In this document: positions 18,760 through 30,015 of the stretch, in pieces | Numbering within the stretch: position 1 is the first letter of the stretch | How the letters are laid out: the number at the start of each line of letters is the position of its first letter | Assembly: GCA_033064195.1 (NCBI GenBank) | Contig: JARBJD010000286.1 | Coordinates: 1 to 64,000 of the forward strand | Length of the DNA: 64,000 nucleotides | Reading direction: 5' to 3' | Source: Blattamonas nauphoetae | Lineage: Eukaryota; Preaxostyla; Oxymonadida | Made by a program: the position numbers and the translations under genes | The notes under the pieces: model-generated | What the model saw: only the letters and a program-made list of their open reading frames with translations | Databases searched by the model: none | Told to the model about the DNA's origin: nothing

Positions 18760-20533
18760 ATGGATTCATCCAAGCACAACTGGCATTTTTGCCAAGTTTT
18801 TGGCGATCGAAACGTTGAAAACGTTCAGAAAGCCGACATCATTTCAGCAATTCAATTTGACCAAAGTGGAGATTATATGGCTGCAGGAGACAATGTTTGC
18901 TCTCTCTTCCATGCTATTTTGGCCTTTTTCTTCGATTTGTCACTCTTTCCTTTTGCTACTATGATATATTTGCCGACTTTTCTCACATCTTAAGGGAGGC
19001 CGTCTCGTTCTGTTCAACATCGCCAAACACACAAAGTCTGGATCGAAAACAAAAGTCGAATACAATTTCATCACTGAATTTCAATCTCACGAACCTGATT
19101 TCGGTTTCACATTTCTTCTTCCACATTCTATCCATCACCACTCCTCATTCTCAGATCACTTACGAAGTCTAGAAATTGAAGAAAGAATCAACGATATTAA
19201 GTTTTTGCCCCAACGGACAGATTCTCATCTACTCCTCACTACAAACGATAAAACCATCAAAGTTTTTCCTCTTCTCAATCATCAATTCTTCCCCCATCAC
19301 CGTTCAAATTCATTCCTCAGTTGTGGAAAGTCACACCGACAACGCCAATGTCTGTTGGAAGGCTTAACATGATCACAGACCAGAGCGGTCGTCTCATCCC
19401 TGGAAAGACCGCTGCGAGTCTCCGTGTTCCTACACTCATGAAATCAGAGCCTACACTTCTCTCATCAAGCAAAACTATTTACCAAAACGGCCACACATAT
19501 AACATTAACTCTATTTCTCTCTCCCCAGACAACGAGACGTTTATCTCATCAGATGACCTCAGAGTCAACATGTGGAACTTCGACAGGCCAGACACCGTCT
19601 TCAGTATGTCTCTATCTATATTTTTCATCCATGATTCATTTTTATTTGTATAGATCTCGTCGATATCAAGCCTGACAACATCGAAGACATCACACAAGTC
19701 ATCACATGTGCATCCATGCACCCCAGTCAAGACAACATTTTCATGTACTCAACATCAAAAGGATACGTCCGTATTTGTGACATGCGACAGAAAGCCATTC
19801 TCGACGAGCCAACAGCAGGTCACTCTTTTTCCGTCTCATTCTTTTCTCCTTGTTGTCGACCTCAGAATTGAACGATACCACATCTGCAGCTGCGCGCACC
19901 ACTCTCCCCTCCCCTTCCCCAGAAGTCGCCAATTTTGTGTGCGACTCACAATATTCATCTGACGGACAATACATAGTCTCACGGTTTGTCCAATCAAAAC
20001 TCCCACAATTTCTTCATATTAACGACACATCCCCCTTCATTTCTTCCATTTCCTCATTTTTCTTCCTTATCTGACATTTGAATCTCCTTCTCTGTTCCAG
20101 TGATTTCTTTAACATCCGTCTGTGGGATCCGAGAGTGCCAACCAGACCAGTCTTTGCTGTACCTCTCCACGACGCAATCCGAGGCCGCTTGTCAAACCAT
20201 CTCGATTCCGACGCACCATTCGACAAGTTCACCTGCTGCTTCTCCCCCGACAACAAGTACGTACTCACAGGGACATACAACAACAGGTTCAGCTGTTTTG
20301 ATTTGCGAGGTCGTTTGGACAGCTGCATCGAAGCCACACGCCTCATCCCCCAAAAGAAAAAGACGAAAGTCACCCTTGGCTCCAGAGCAACTGAAGCTTC
20401 CAGAATGTTTGCTGAACCACTAACCGCTGAGACTGTGCAATTCAACAAACGCCTGGTGAAGCTCGCGTGGCACCCGAAGGCAAACATTTTGGCATTGTGC
20501 GCGTGTAGCAATCTTTACCTTTATGCAGACTAG
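18760..20533 (+). CDS. PPP2R2: PP2A regulatory subunit B (B55/PR55 family)
   Basis: Seven exons (18760-18894, 18995-19103, 19155-19261, 19321-19603, 19654-19818, 19866-19983, 20101-20533) join to 449 residues, close to the roughly 450 typical of the family. The product is the WD40 B55 subunit that directs protein phosphatase 2A to its substrates, among them CDK sites at mitotic exit. Family blocks are present in order: [46 protein letters not shown]-like [59 protein letters not shown] and [11 protein letters not shown]. Both the N- and C-terminal ends match the family, so the gene is complete. Introns are 47-117 bp with GT-AG ends. Confidence 0.95.
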
Positions 20534-20765
20534 ACATGATTCATTCATCAATTCACCTTCGTCGCATAGAGCATCTCATTTTCGTTTTCATCGATTTCGT
20601 GTTTCTTTTCTTTCAAATTTGCCAGCTTCAAGACGATGATGGGCTAGATCTATCTCCTTGATGAAATCGACTCCATTGTGAAAATCCTAATCAAGATCAC
20701 CCGTTGACCACTCGCGGACATCATCATCGGCTTGGACAATGGGAATCGCCCCAATAACAGGAGAA

Positions 20766-21835
20766 ATGTTTTGTAAAATACCATCGCCCTTAATAAAATT
20801 ATTCTCTATCTTTTTCACACATGTCATTCAATGCTGGTATCACCTCTCGATTTTTCATCTTTTTGTAGATGATTTTCGGACTTCTCTTCAATATTCAGTT
20901 CAACGTTTCAAGAAACTTGATTCGCAGGTTTTTCACACATCCATTCACATCCTCTCCAGAAACTAGAAGAAGTTAAAAAGACAGAAACAAAGGTTGTTGA
21001 TCACCTCCGTCTTGAACAAATGGATATGGCCCATTTTGCTGTATGACTCCGCTCACATCATTTTGTCAGGTTCGAGCGTACATTCGAGAGAAAGACCAAT
21101 ATTTAGCGTTTCAAATTGCCCAAACATATGCCGAACAACTTCTAGAAAAGAGAACACTTGTCGCTGCACAGAAAGATCTTCCAGATCAAATCAAGGAGGC
21201 CGTTGCATCGTTTCCCACTTTTTCTTTTCAATATATCCAGGATTATCGTTGCTGCTCATCAATTTGGGAACGAATATCTCCCAAAGGTGAAGGATCAACT
21301 TCTTAGGAGGTACGGTAAGAGCCTCGAAAAGAAGATTAACGACAAGCCACACCACTTCCTCCACCCACGCTTCCAAATGGCATTAGCCAACGGAGACATT
21401 TCAGAAGATCGATGTGAGAGAGAACTGACAAATATTGCGATGAAATATGATATCACCATTCAAAGTAGTAACGCACCAGTACCACTTTCACCACCAGCAA
21501 TCGCAACTGCTCCTGCGTTTCCTACAGCTCATATGCAGACATTCCCTCAGCAACCACCACCAACACAACCTTATCCTCAACCTCAGCCCTATTCACAACC
21601 ACAGTATCCCCCACCTCAAGGATTCGCACCAGCTCCGATTCAACAACCATTCCTTAATCAGATGCCATATCAACCTCAACAAGCCCCTTTATTTGGTAAC
21701 TATAGTGCTATTATGCAGAATGCACCAGCTCTCCCACCTCAAAATCCATCAGATAGTTCGCCGTTCGCAGGATTTCCTCCGTCGTTCAATACCTCTATCG
21801 ATCCAAACTCTCCTCCCCCTCCTCCTTCTGATTGA
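20766..21835 (+). CDS. IST1: IST1-like ESCRT-III regulator
   Basis: Five exons (20766-20772, 20869-20927, 20960-21040, 21070-21209, 21241-21835) join to 293 residues. The first exon has only seven bases (ATG plus four). Introns 2 to 4 are 32, 29 and 31 bp. The N-terminal helical core (about 1-170) matches IST1, which binds Vps4 and CHMP1 in endosomal sorting and cytokinesis. Evidence includes VRAYIREKDQYLAFQIAQTY in place of the VEHIIRED block, and the later EYLPKVKDQLLRRYGKSL and ERELTNIAMKYDI segments. The rest is Pro/Gln-rich, as in other IST1 proteins. The last 64 bases, including the stop, are tandemly duplicated. Confidence 0.88.
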
Positions 21836-21902
21836 TGATCCTCCGTCGTTCAATACCTCTATCGATCCAAACTCTCCTCCCCCTCCTCCTTCTGATTGAT
21901 GA
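21775..21902 (+). repeat. Two identical 64-bp tandem copies over the IST1 stop
   Basis: Copy 1 (21775-21838) and copy 2 (21839-21902) are identical. Each encodes the last residues PSFNTSIDPNSPPPPPSD, a TGA stop and four more bases. Only copy 1 is translated; copy 2 is now 3' untranslated. The lack of any difference points to a recent slip. Confidence 0.95.
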
Positions 21903-22174
21903 TTTTCTTGTTTACAAGCTATTTTTGAAGACACAAGCATTCAATTGTCTCTAGCTGTGTTCTAAGTCAGTTCATATCTTTATTCATGTCCTCACCCACT
22001 TGTGATGACATTACACAATTCATTTCATATCTAGCATGACGATAACAGTTTTGGAACAAGACCACACACTTTTCCAAGCTTATCTGTGAAGCAAATTCGA
22101 TGCAAGATTGGTGAGATGAATACGAAACAGTGAAAATAAGATGAAGCTGAAAATAAAAACAAAATTTCTCGAAA

Positions 22175-23325
22175 TCAGATCATTGATGTTGAGATTCGTC
22201 CTAGATACTCCCGGATAGAGGATTGCCCGAGTTGAAATTCTCTCTGAAGTTGTTGTATGGTCTCACTTGATTCTCCTGCAGGGCTGAAATTGATTTCAGC
22301 AGCAAGTTGAGACAATTTTGATGCGCGTAAGCTATTCTGCCCGTCTGGTGTTGAGACGAACTCAGATAACTGTCGCTGAGATTCAACGAGTTCTTTGCGG
22401 AGCTGTTCAATAGTTTCATTCTATAAAGAGAGAATAATGAATGTAAATACGGAGATATATCCAGACATAGTCCTGAATCAGTGATTCTTTTTCTTTCTCA
22501 TGAGCTAATTGAAGTTCAGTGATTTCTGATGCAGTTCGTTCCTTTTCTGATTTAATTGCTTCATCAACTTGATTTTTAATCTCTTGAAGTTGGCGTGAAT
22601 AATCAACAAGTGGCATTTGTTGAATTTTCAGTCGTTCGAATTCGAGTTGAGATTTTTGGGCCTCTTTGATGAAAGATGCATTAAAAAGTAGAAAATACCG
22701 GAAAAATCAGCTTGTGCATTGACTACTCGTTCGAGCTGTTCGTTTTGTTCACCTAAACGCAATAATTCATCAAAGATTATTTTGGGGGTCAGGATCGGGC
22801 TTGTTTCAGCACGTAGCTTTTGTAAGAAGGGATGAAGAGCAGGAGATCGACTGTTTGACTAAGAGGCAATACAATAAGATAAAATAAACACAGACTGATG
22901 GAGGAAGGACGAAATATTTCTCCCATTCGACTATGGAAGCCTCTAACAACGCTATACGTTCATCTTTCCGTTTTTCCTCAGCGATGAGTGGTTCTAATTG
23001 CTCTTGTATCTCTTTGCTCAAATCAAAGAGATTGCTAATACACAGCATTTTGAATAGAGAGAGAGTGAAACCGTGATGCCTTGCATTTATGACAAACAAT
23101 TCCAGTGTTCTTCATTTCATAATGGAGACATGTCTGTTTCAGTGATGAGTATGATGGTAAAGGATATTCTCTGAGAGATATTCCTGATGTAGAGGGGATT
23201 GGTTGGATTCTGTTTGATAGAGTGTTCAATGGTTGAGAATAGAAGAATGATAAAAGTTTGTAGAAAGGACATAAAATGTACAGTAAATCAGACCTTGCTA
23301 AAACTTCCGATGAATATGGTTCCAT
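22175..23325 (-). CDS. Coiled-coil protein with N-terminal CxxC
   Basis: Six exons (23325-23294, 23209-23072, 23034-22896, 22858-22699, 22663-22467, 22420-22175) join to 303 residues, with introns of 84, 37, 37, 35 and 46 bp. Residues about 10-55 are disordered and end in GIVCHKCKASR, half of a possible zinc site. A first coiled coil (about 55-105) is followed by a segment HPFLQKLRAETSPILTPK, a second long coiled coil (about 140-245) and a C-terminal part. The family is not recognised. The layout recalls proteins of tethering or cytoskeletal complexes. The convergent neighbour IST1 ends 272 bp away from this gene's stop. Confidence 0.75.
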
Positions 23326-23564
23326 ATCAGAGTTCTTCTTGTCGTGTCACATTGTGGGCTGTGAAAGACAAGACAGTCATCATCCGAGACATTCGACATT
23401 CCAATGGCTTTGCACATACAATCTATGTTCACAGAGTTGATAAAAACATCATGTCAATCTTCAGAATTGAGAAAACAAAATGAAACGATGAGGTGGTGAA
23501 AACTCCGACCAAATCAATGAATGATCTCATGAGAACAGCGAAATGGAGGACACTTATGAAACCA

Positions 23565-24340
23565 TCAGAAAATGTATTTCTTCCAGTTCTTAGGGAGGAA
23601 GCGACGGACTTTTCCAGTGTATGCTAAGTGAGCTCGAGGAAGTCCTCTCTTGAGCACTTTCTCCTCCAGGAGTGCTAGCTGGATTGCGGAGAATGCGGTG
23701 ATGAGAGCAATGCCTAAAAGAACAGGTGATTGGTACGCAATAGCATTTCCGATCGAGATGAAACATCTTGAGTAATCGATGGGGTGACGAAGCTAAGGAA
23801 TATGGTCAAACAGGAAAAAAAGCAACGTACTTCACTGTATGGTCCTTTTTGAATGATGCGTCTGGGGCAGCCATAGCCTTCAGTGAGATATTGTTCTGGT
23901 TTCAGAATGATGTACGACCAAACATATGGGATGCAGAAGAGGATTGCAATAATCTCAGCAAGAACACGCACAAATTCGAGAATTTCAAATTTGAAGGCAA
24001 CGTGAGTTGGTTCGAAGATCGTTGTGTAAACCGAGAAAACGATGTTTGCGATGATGCTTGCATAGAGCAGAATATTCAGGAGAATGACTTTTCCCTTATG
24101 TTCAACAGGAAATTCTTTGGGTTCTTCAGGCGGTGTACGTTGTGATGAAGGTTTATATTTAGTCCCAGACGATGATGGTGATGATTTTTTGGTCTTTGGC
24201 ATGACGATCTTGAGGACGAATGGGATGAGGTACACCAAACTCACCACCATACATACTTTTGGGAAGTAGGTGGACTGAACGAATGTGATGAGGAGGTTCT
24301 TTGGTGCAGGTGGAGGAGTATTATCTGGTTCGATTTCCAT
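23565..24340 (-). CDS. Isoprenylcysteine/phospholipid methyltransferase-like membrane protein
   Basis: Two exons (24340-23831 and 23792-23565) with a 38-bp intron join to 245 residues. The protein has about five membrane segments: near 25-45, 85-105, 125-145 and two around 175-215. A soluble Ser/Pro-rich loop lies at about 50-75. The C-terminal part holds the conserved block GPYSELRHPIDYSR followed by ALLEEKVLKRGLPRAHLAY, which matches the GPYxxVRHPxY and E-E-x-x-L motifs of the ICMT/PEMT family. That family binds S-adenosylmethionine and methylates prenylated cysteine or lipid head groups in the ER membrane. The substrate cannot be told. Confidence 0.78.
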
Positions 24341-24526
24341 TTTGGCTCCCCATAATAACACTCGAGCACATCGAGTCAGTCGATTGACGAAGATCTGATA
24401 AATAGCTAATGAAGTATATATATGAAATGAGTGTCGGCTATGATGACGTAAAATTAAACTGGGTGAGGTGGATAGAATAAGGATATTGTGAAAGAAAGAG
24501 AGTCTGAGATGGACTGCTTCTCTAAT

Positions 24527-27500
24527 TTATTTCTTACTGCTGCCTGGAGTAAGAGAAACCCTCTTAGCACTCCCGCGGGGGACATTTCCAACACTCTTAT
24601 CCTGTGACGACATTGTCGGTGATGGGTGTCTCCCACGTTTCGCAGCAGCAGCCTGTTTTGGTGTGATTTGTGTCGAATTAATCTCCAGCGATCCCACCTC
24701 TGCCACCGCCTTTGGCTTCGCCCGCTCGTTTCTGACTTCAGGCGACTGTGAATAGCGTGATCCTGCCGCCCTTCCCGGCGATGTTGGTCGTCTCCGCAGT
24801 GGCTCCCTCGCCGCTGACGGCTTCTCCATTTTAGCGGCGTAAGGCGACGGTGAGTACTGTCTCTTCGACCGCACTGGCGGAAGAGAGGAGTGCGAGTCCT
24901 GGCCTTGGGTTGGCAGGGGTGCATTGATCCCACTGGCTTGTGGGTCGATGCCAAGCAGAGCGTATCGCGTCAGGAGTTTTTGGAGTGTCTGCGTTGGGAG
25001 GCTGTTGATGTTGATCTGTCCGGCGTTCATTCCCAGCTCAGCGCGGTCAACCTCCTCTTTGGTGATCTCCTTCATGTCGAGTGACATCAGGTACGGCATC
25101 TTCCGAACCACAACAAGTCGATAATCTCCTCGTCGGGCCATCGCATTGTGCGCGAACGTGACGTGGTGGAGAGTCGAGATGGAAGCAATCGTGTCGATCT
25201 CGTTCAAGTCACTCAGCCTGTTCCCTGATGCGTACAACGTCGTGATTTTTGGGAGCTCTGTGATGCTCTGAAGGGAACGCATCTGATTCTCGTCGTAATG
25301 AAGAATCCTCAAATTCACCAATCCAGAAAAATAGTTTTTGGGTGGATTCCCCAGTTTCTTGTTTCGGCTCAAGGCGAGTTCCTTGAGCGTGTTTGGCCAG
25401 ACAATTTCCTGTTTTGGGAACGACAGATCATTTTCGGTGAGATTCAGCCTGCGCAGCTTCTCAAACTTGTCGAGTCTGAGAATGCTGAGCGAGCCTGACA
25501 GTTGGTTCGAAGACAGGTTGATTGATTCCAGCGTGGAAGCGAGAGCGAAGAGCCCAGTCTGTTTGTTGGCGTCTCCGATCGACTTGATGCTGTTCCGAGC
25601 ACAGTTCAGAATCTTCAGACTTGGGAGGTTGCCCAGAGTCGAGATGTCCACAATCCCGTTGTCGTTCAGTTCCAGTTCGACCAGACCCGAGAAATTGAGC
25701 TGCTGAAGGATGGAAATGTTCCGAACACTGCGATGCGACAGGTTCAATTTTTCGTGTTGCGAGTAATCCACCGCTTTCGACAGCGAGAGAGACGGGAAGG
25801 GCGATGACTGCCGCTCCTCATCTCCTTCCTCGATCCCAGAAATCGCCATGTTGATTGTGTCCTCGGTCAACCTTCCTAAAAACGTGTTTCTCGCCTTGCC
25901 TTGTTCCTCGGGTGTGACAGACACGCCATCCAGGACCCTCAGCTGCTTCAGATAGAACAAAAGAAGGTGTCTGTAGTCTGGCCCCTTCACAACCTCGTTC
26001 CCCACCAGATCGACCACGACGAGTGACGTCAGTGGCAGCAAGTTTGCCGCTTCAGTGATGTTCCCGATTTTGTTATTTCCGAGATACAGCTCTTCAATTT
26101 GGGTGGTCTCTCCCCAGATGGACGGGAGCGACTCAATCAAGTTGTCTTCAAGTTGGAGCTGAATGAGGTTGGGATGGTTGAGAAGAGGAGTCAGAACTGA
26201 AATGCGGTTTGAAGACAGTTTGAGAACCAAAAGAGACGAAAGTTGCGAGAGCGGTTCGAGAGATGAGATGAAGTTCGATTCTGCAGTGAGAGAGAGAAGA
26301 GAGTGACATGACTCGAGACCAGCAAGCGACGAGAGACGATTGTCCGAGATCGACAAAGTATGCAAATGTGGGAGACTAAAAACGACGACAGGACATGTTG
26401 AAGAGAACGATGAAGAAGACAAAGCGAAGAGACCTGCTCATCCCGTTGAGGGTCGACAGCTTCTGCCCGTTCAGATCCAACTCAGTCACAGTCACAATCC
26501 ATGACGCGTCATTTGGATAGACCTGTGTGAGACGATCAAGCTCCCTCTCCAAGCGAAGTGCATTGTCTTGAGCTGTCTCCTCCGTGGGGCTCTTCTTCTC
26601 TCGCTCCTTCCTCTCTTCCTTCGACTCCTGCAGCAACCGAGGTGGTGAGGGCGGCTGTGTGTTTCGGAGCGAGCATCTTCGGATGAGAGAGAGTGGGATG
26701 GAGAACGCTTGAGCTGAGGCTGGAGAACGAGAAGAATGAGGTTGTGAGTGAATAGTGATACCTTGTTGAAAGTCCTCTCTCGACAGCGACAAGGTCGAGT
26801 GGAGTTGGGGCGAGCGAGGTTCATTCGCTGGTTTCACATCAACCGCTTTGGCTGTGGAAATGAAGTTGGTGAAGAATGACAGACCGATGGGCTGGTTGTC
26901 GAGTTCGACAAGTGTCGGAAAACAGAACTGAAGGATGTCCCCCAACCCTCGTGTCTCATACACTGGATTTCCCAAAAGTGTGATGGCCGAGAGAGAGGGA
27001 AGTGAGGATGCAAGTGTGTCCAAATCGCTTTGGGAAGAGATCCGGTTGAACGCCAAATTCAGAACTGAGAGAATCCGAAAAAACATGAAAACCAAATTCA
27101 CATTTGCAGACCGTTCAAACTCGAAAGGTTGGACCAACTCTTTCCAATCGTAACAATCTGGTTTCCTGTCAAATCAAGAGTTCGCAGTTTCGCCATCTTG
27201 TTGTTGACCTCGAAGTTGGTGAGAGCGTTGTAGGGGAGGTACAGGGAGGTGAGGAGAGGCAATGAAGAAAACGCCGACGGTTGGATCCGAGAGATCGAAC
27301 AGTTGAACAGGGAAACAGTGGTGAGTGTGGTGGTTGAAACAGAACTGAAGAAAGATGATGAAAGGAAGGGCTGTGGAGGAAAGGTATGAATTAACGAGAG
27401 TGAGGATGGGAGTGCGGACAGGCTCCGCTGGCATATTAGGACGAGAGAAGAGGGGAGGCGAGAGATGGACGAAGGATAAGACGAGCTTGATTGAGAAAAG

Positions 27501-29701
27501 AGAGGGGGACCTTATGATTTAAAGAAAGACAGACTTCTCCTTGGCCTCCTTCCCTTCTTCCATGATTCGGGCGATCTTGTTGATGAAGCCAGCTGTTGTG
27601 GACACATACACATTCAGGTCCTTCTGCTCGGTCTCAGACGAGGGCGGTTGGAACGAAATGAGAGAGAACAACGTTGCTGCAGGCGGATGTGGTGGCGACT
27701 GAGAAGAAGAAGAGAAAACATGACAAACAACTCTCACAGACCTCCTGATTCATGAACTCCATTTCAATCAAATACTCCGGCAGAACAATCTTCTTGTTCA
27801 TCACCAGATACTTCCGATCGTTCGGCGAATACGGCGCAGGACGGAAGAAGCAGCTGTTCTGGTTCGCTTCCGTCCACCCAACCACTCCCGTCGGGGCTTC
27901 CTTCGGGCTGGAGCAATATACCTTGCAGAGGAGAAGGTAGAAGGGGGTCTGGTCTTCGATGCTCCCTTTTTGCACCGCTGTCGTCATTCCGAACTTGTCG
28001 TATGCGAAATGGGTCAGACTCGAGAAAAGTCCAATCCCTGCGTCTTTTTGATCAGTCCCAAAGTCAGCGGCATCAGGAAAACCTTCCAGAGCGATCTTTT
28101 CGATGTCATCTGTGTTGTTGTCGATTGGAGCGTAGAAGAAGTAGTCAATGTTCTTTTTATGGGCAGGATTTGTGGTATCGGTGAGTGTGGCGAGATGCGT
28201 ATCGAATCGTGCTCGTAGAAAGCGATTATGGATGCGTGTGATGGCTGAAATATGAAAATTATCCACTCCGAACTTCTTTGTTTTCGTTGGGTCGAATCTA
28301 GTTTCACAGACCTGATTGCAGGACTGTGCCCATGGGTCGGATTCTTTGCCTTCCTCAAATCGAATGTTTCCTCCTGTTGAGAGTTCTAATTCCAGGTGAC
28401 GAATTGACTGAGATTTTATTTGAGATATTCGATCAGAGAAATCATTGAAAGCGTTGCTGAGTAGAAATAAATGTGGTGTGAGATGCTTGTCGATGGTTTT
28501 GGTTATTTCTGCCATTGCAGAAGTAATGGTCTCAGATCCTGGTATATTTGTGTCAGCTTTGAGTGTGTATGTGGATGAAGCTTTGTGTGAAAGTTTACCG
28601 ATACTGGAAGATGTAGATTCGAGATCTGATGATTTCTCAGGCATTTGTAGACCAGTACAAATGGTGTTATCGAGTTTCGACATCACACATGCACGGAGAT
28701 CCTGAAGATCGTACATATGCTCTGTTAATGTGGAAACTGCATCGGTGATGCGACGAGCTTTCTGTGCATTCGTTTTTGCTGCTGACCTCAGCAGCAATGT
28801 CGTATTTCGTTTGAGCGAATTGATCCGCATGTTGTAATACATCTTTTTCTTGGCGAAAGTTGCTTCAGCAATTTGTCGTTGTTCCGTTGTGATTGGAACG
28901 TAATCCAACATTCGAAGTGATGGAACTGAGCTGCATACAAATGTCTGATAGTTTGAAAGATAGCAAGCGGGACAAGGACTATAGTGTGGATCATAAAGTG
29001 AGAGAGTAGTGAGCATCGGAAGCCTTGATAGTTTCTGAACTTCGCTAAAAGATCCAATCGGATTTCCAGCAAGATTCAGATCCTCGAGATTGACCAAAGC
29101 GTCAATCATAGAGTCGCTGATCTGTTCAATTTTGTTTCCAGCAACATGAAGTGTTTTCAGTTTTACCAAACATTCGACTCCTTCGAGTGTTGTGATTACT
29201 TGATTCAAAATTCCGAATGATAGAGAAATAATCATACAATTTTCATTTAACCACAATACTTCAAGGTTCACCAGAGTATCGAGGCCTTGTATTTTTGTGA
29301 TGACATTTGCACATCTATCGAGGAATGATGAAACAAAAAAATGAATGCGAGAAATGAACAGTTACAGACAGATATAATTCCTTGAGATTGAAAAGTGATG
29401 TAAGACCTTCGATCCTGCGGAGAAGTGGACTTTCATTGATCCATAGACGCTCCAAATGCTCGCAATTGTCAAGATCCTTTATTCGCGTAATCTCCTGCTG
29501 GATAAGCATTAGATTCTTCAAGTTTGGGAAGTAATGGATGCTTTCCATTTCAGTATATCCTCCTTGCAGGAAAATTTCGAGTGATTCAACTTGTTTTGCC
29601 TGTGACACAGGATCGCTTCCTCTCACTCCTACAATATCACATAACCGAAAAAAAGAATCAGGAAGGTCAGATGGGCGAGTCGACATGGCATTCGTCGACA
29701 T
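24527..29701 (-). CDS. LRR-ART-LRR protein, LRRC9-like
   Basis: Seven exons (29701-29370, 29314-29238, 29198-27742, 27698-27531, 27427-27112, 27064-26434, 26375-24527) join to 1,609 residues. The N-terminal part (about 40-210) has leucine-rich repeats such as LKNLMLIQQEITRI and NLEVLWLNENLITTLEGV. A helical part follows, then at about 450-640 an ADP-ribosyltransferase-like region starting ITRIHNRFLRARFD and ending VLPEYLIEMEF. Residues about 690-1,440 carry more leucine-rich repeats, and the last 160 are basic and disordered. The order LRR, middle domain, LRR recalls LRRC9, a protein linked with cilia, which would suit a flagellate. The ART region lacks the usual His in its first strand (FFYAP in place of LFHG). 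A two-gene model, splitting at 27519/27434, is possible, but the single frame-keeping 103-bp intron 27428-27530 fits better. Confidence 0.72.
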
Positions 29702-30015
29702 TTAGAGAGGAAACAAGTGGTTTCTGCTTTTTACTTCGCGAAGTCGGGCCGATCACAGATTGGTTGTGTTTGACGTATTCATGGATCAAGCCATCATCGA
29801 AAATGCTCTTATTATCTAAAATAAAACAAAATTTTCCCACAGAAACCACTTCTCATCAATCGTTTTCATCTGGATGTTGATCAGACCCAAAGCATTGGAC
29901 ATCCTCCATGACCGGTCTGTGTTCAAGCAACAACTCATCTCATTCGGTAACCTCTGTTTTTTTAGAAGGAGCTGCATGGTATTCACCATTGAATCTCCAG
30001 TTGGATAACCTGGGA
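29702..30015. promoter_or_regulatory. Upstream region between divergent genes
   Basis: About 310 bp separates the starts of the LRR-ART gene and the armadillo gene, so both promoters should lie here. No motif stands out, and an extra short 5' exon is possible. Confidence 0.3.

Noticed and set aside
27371-27395. A 25-bp intron in a separate second LRR gene starting at 27434
   Set aside because: It is needed only if two genes are assumed. A 103-bp intron (27428-27530) keeps one frame from the ART part into the second LRR block without it.
28238-28309. Possible 67-bp intron inside the ART region with GT and AG ends
   Set aside because: Removal would shift the frame, while the unspliced sequence stays open and keeps the downstream homologous block in frame.
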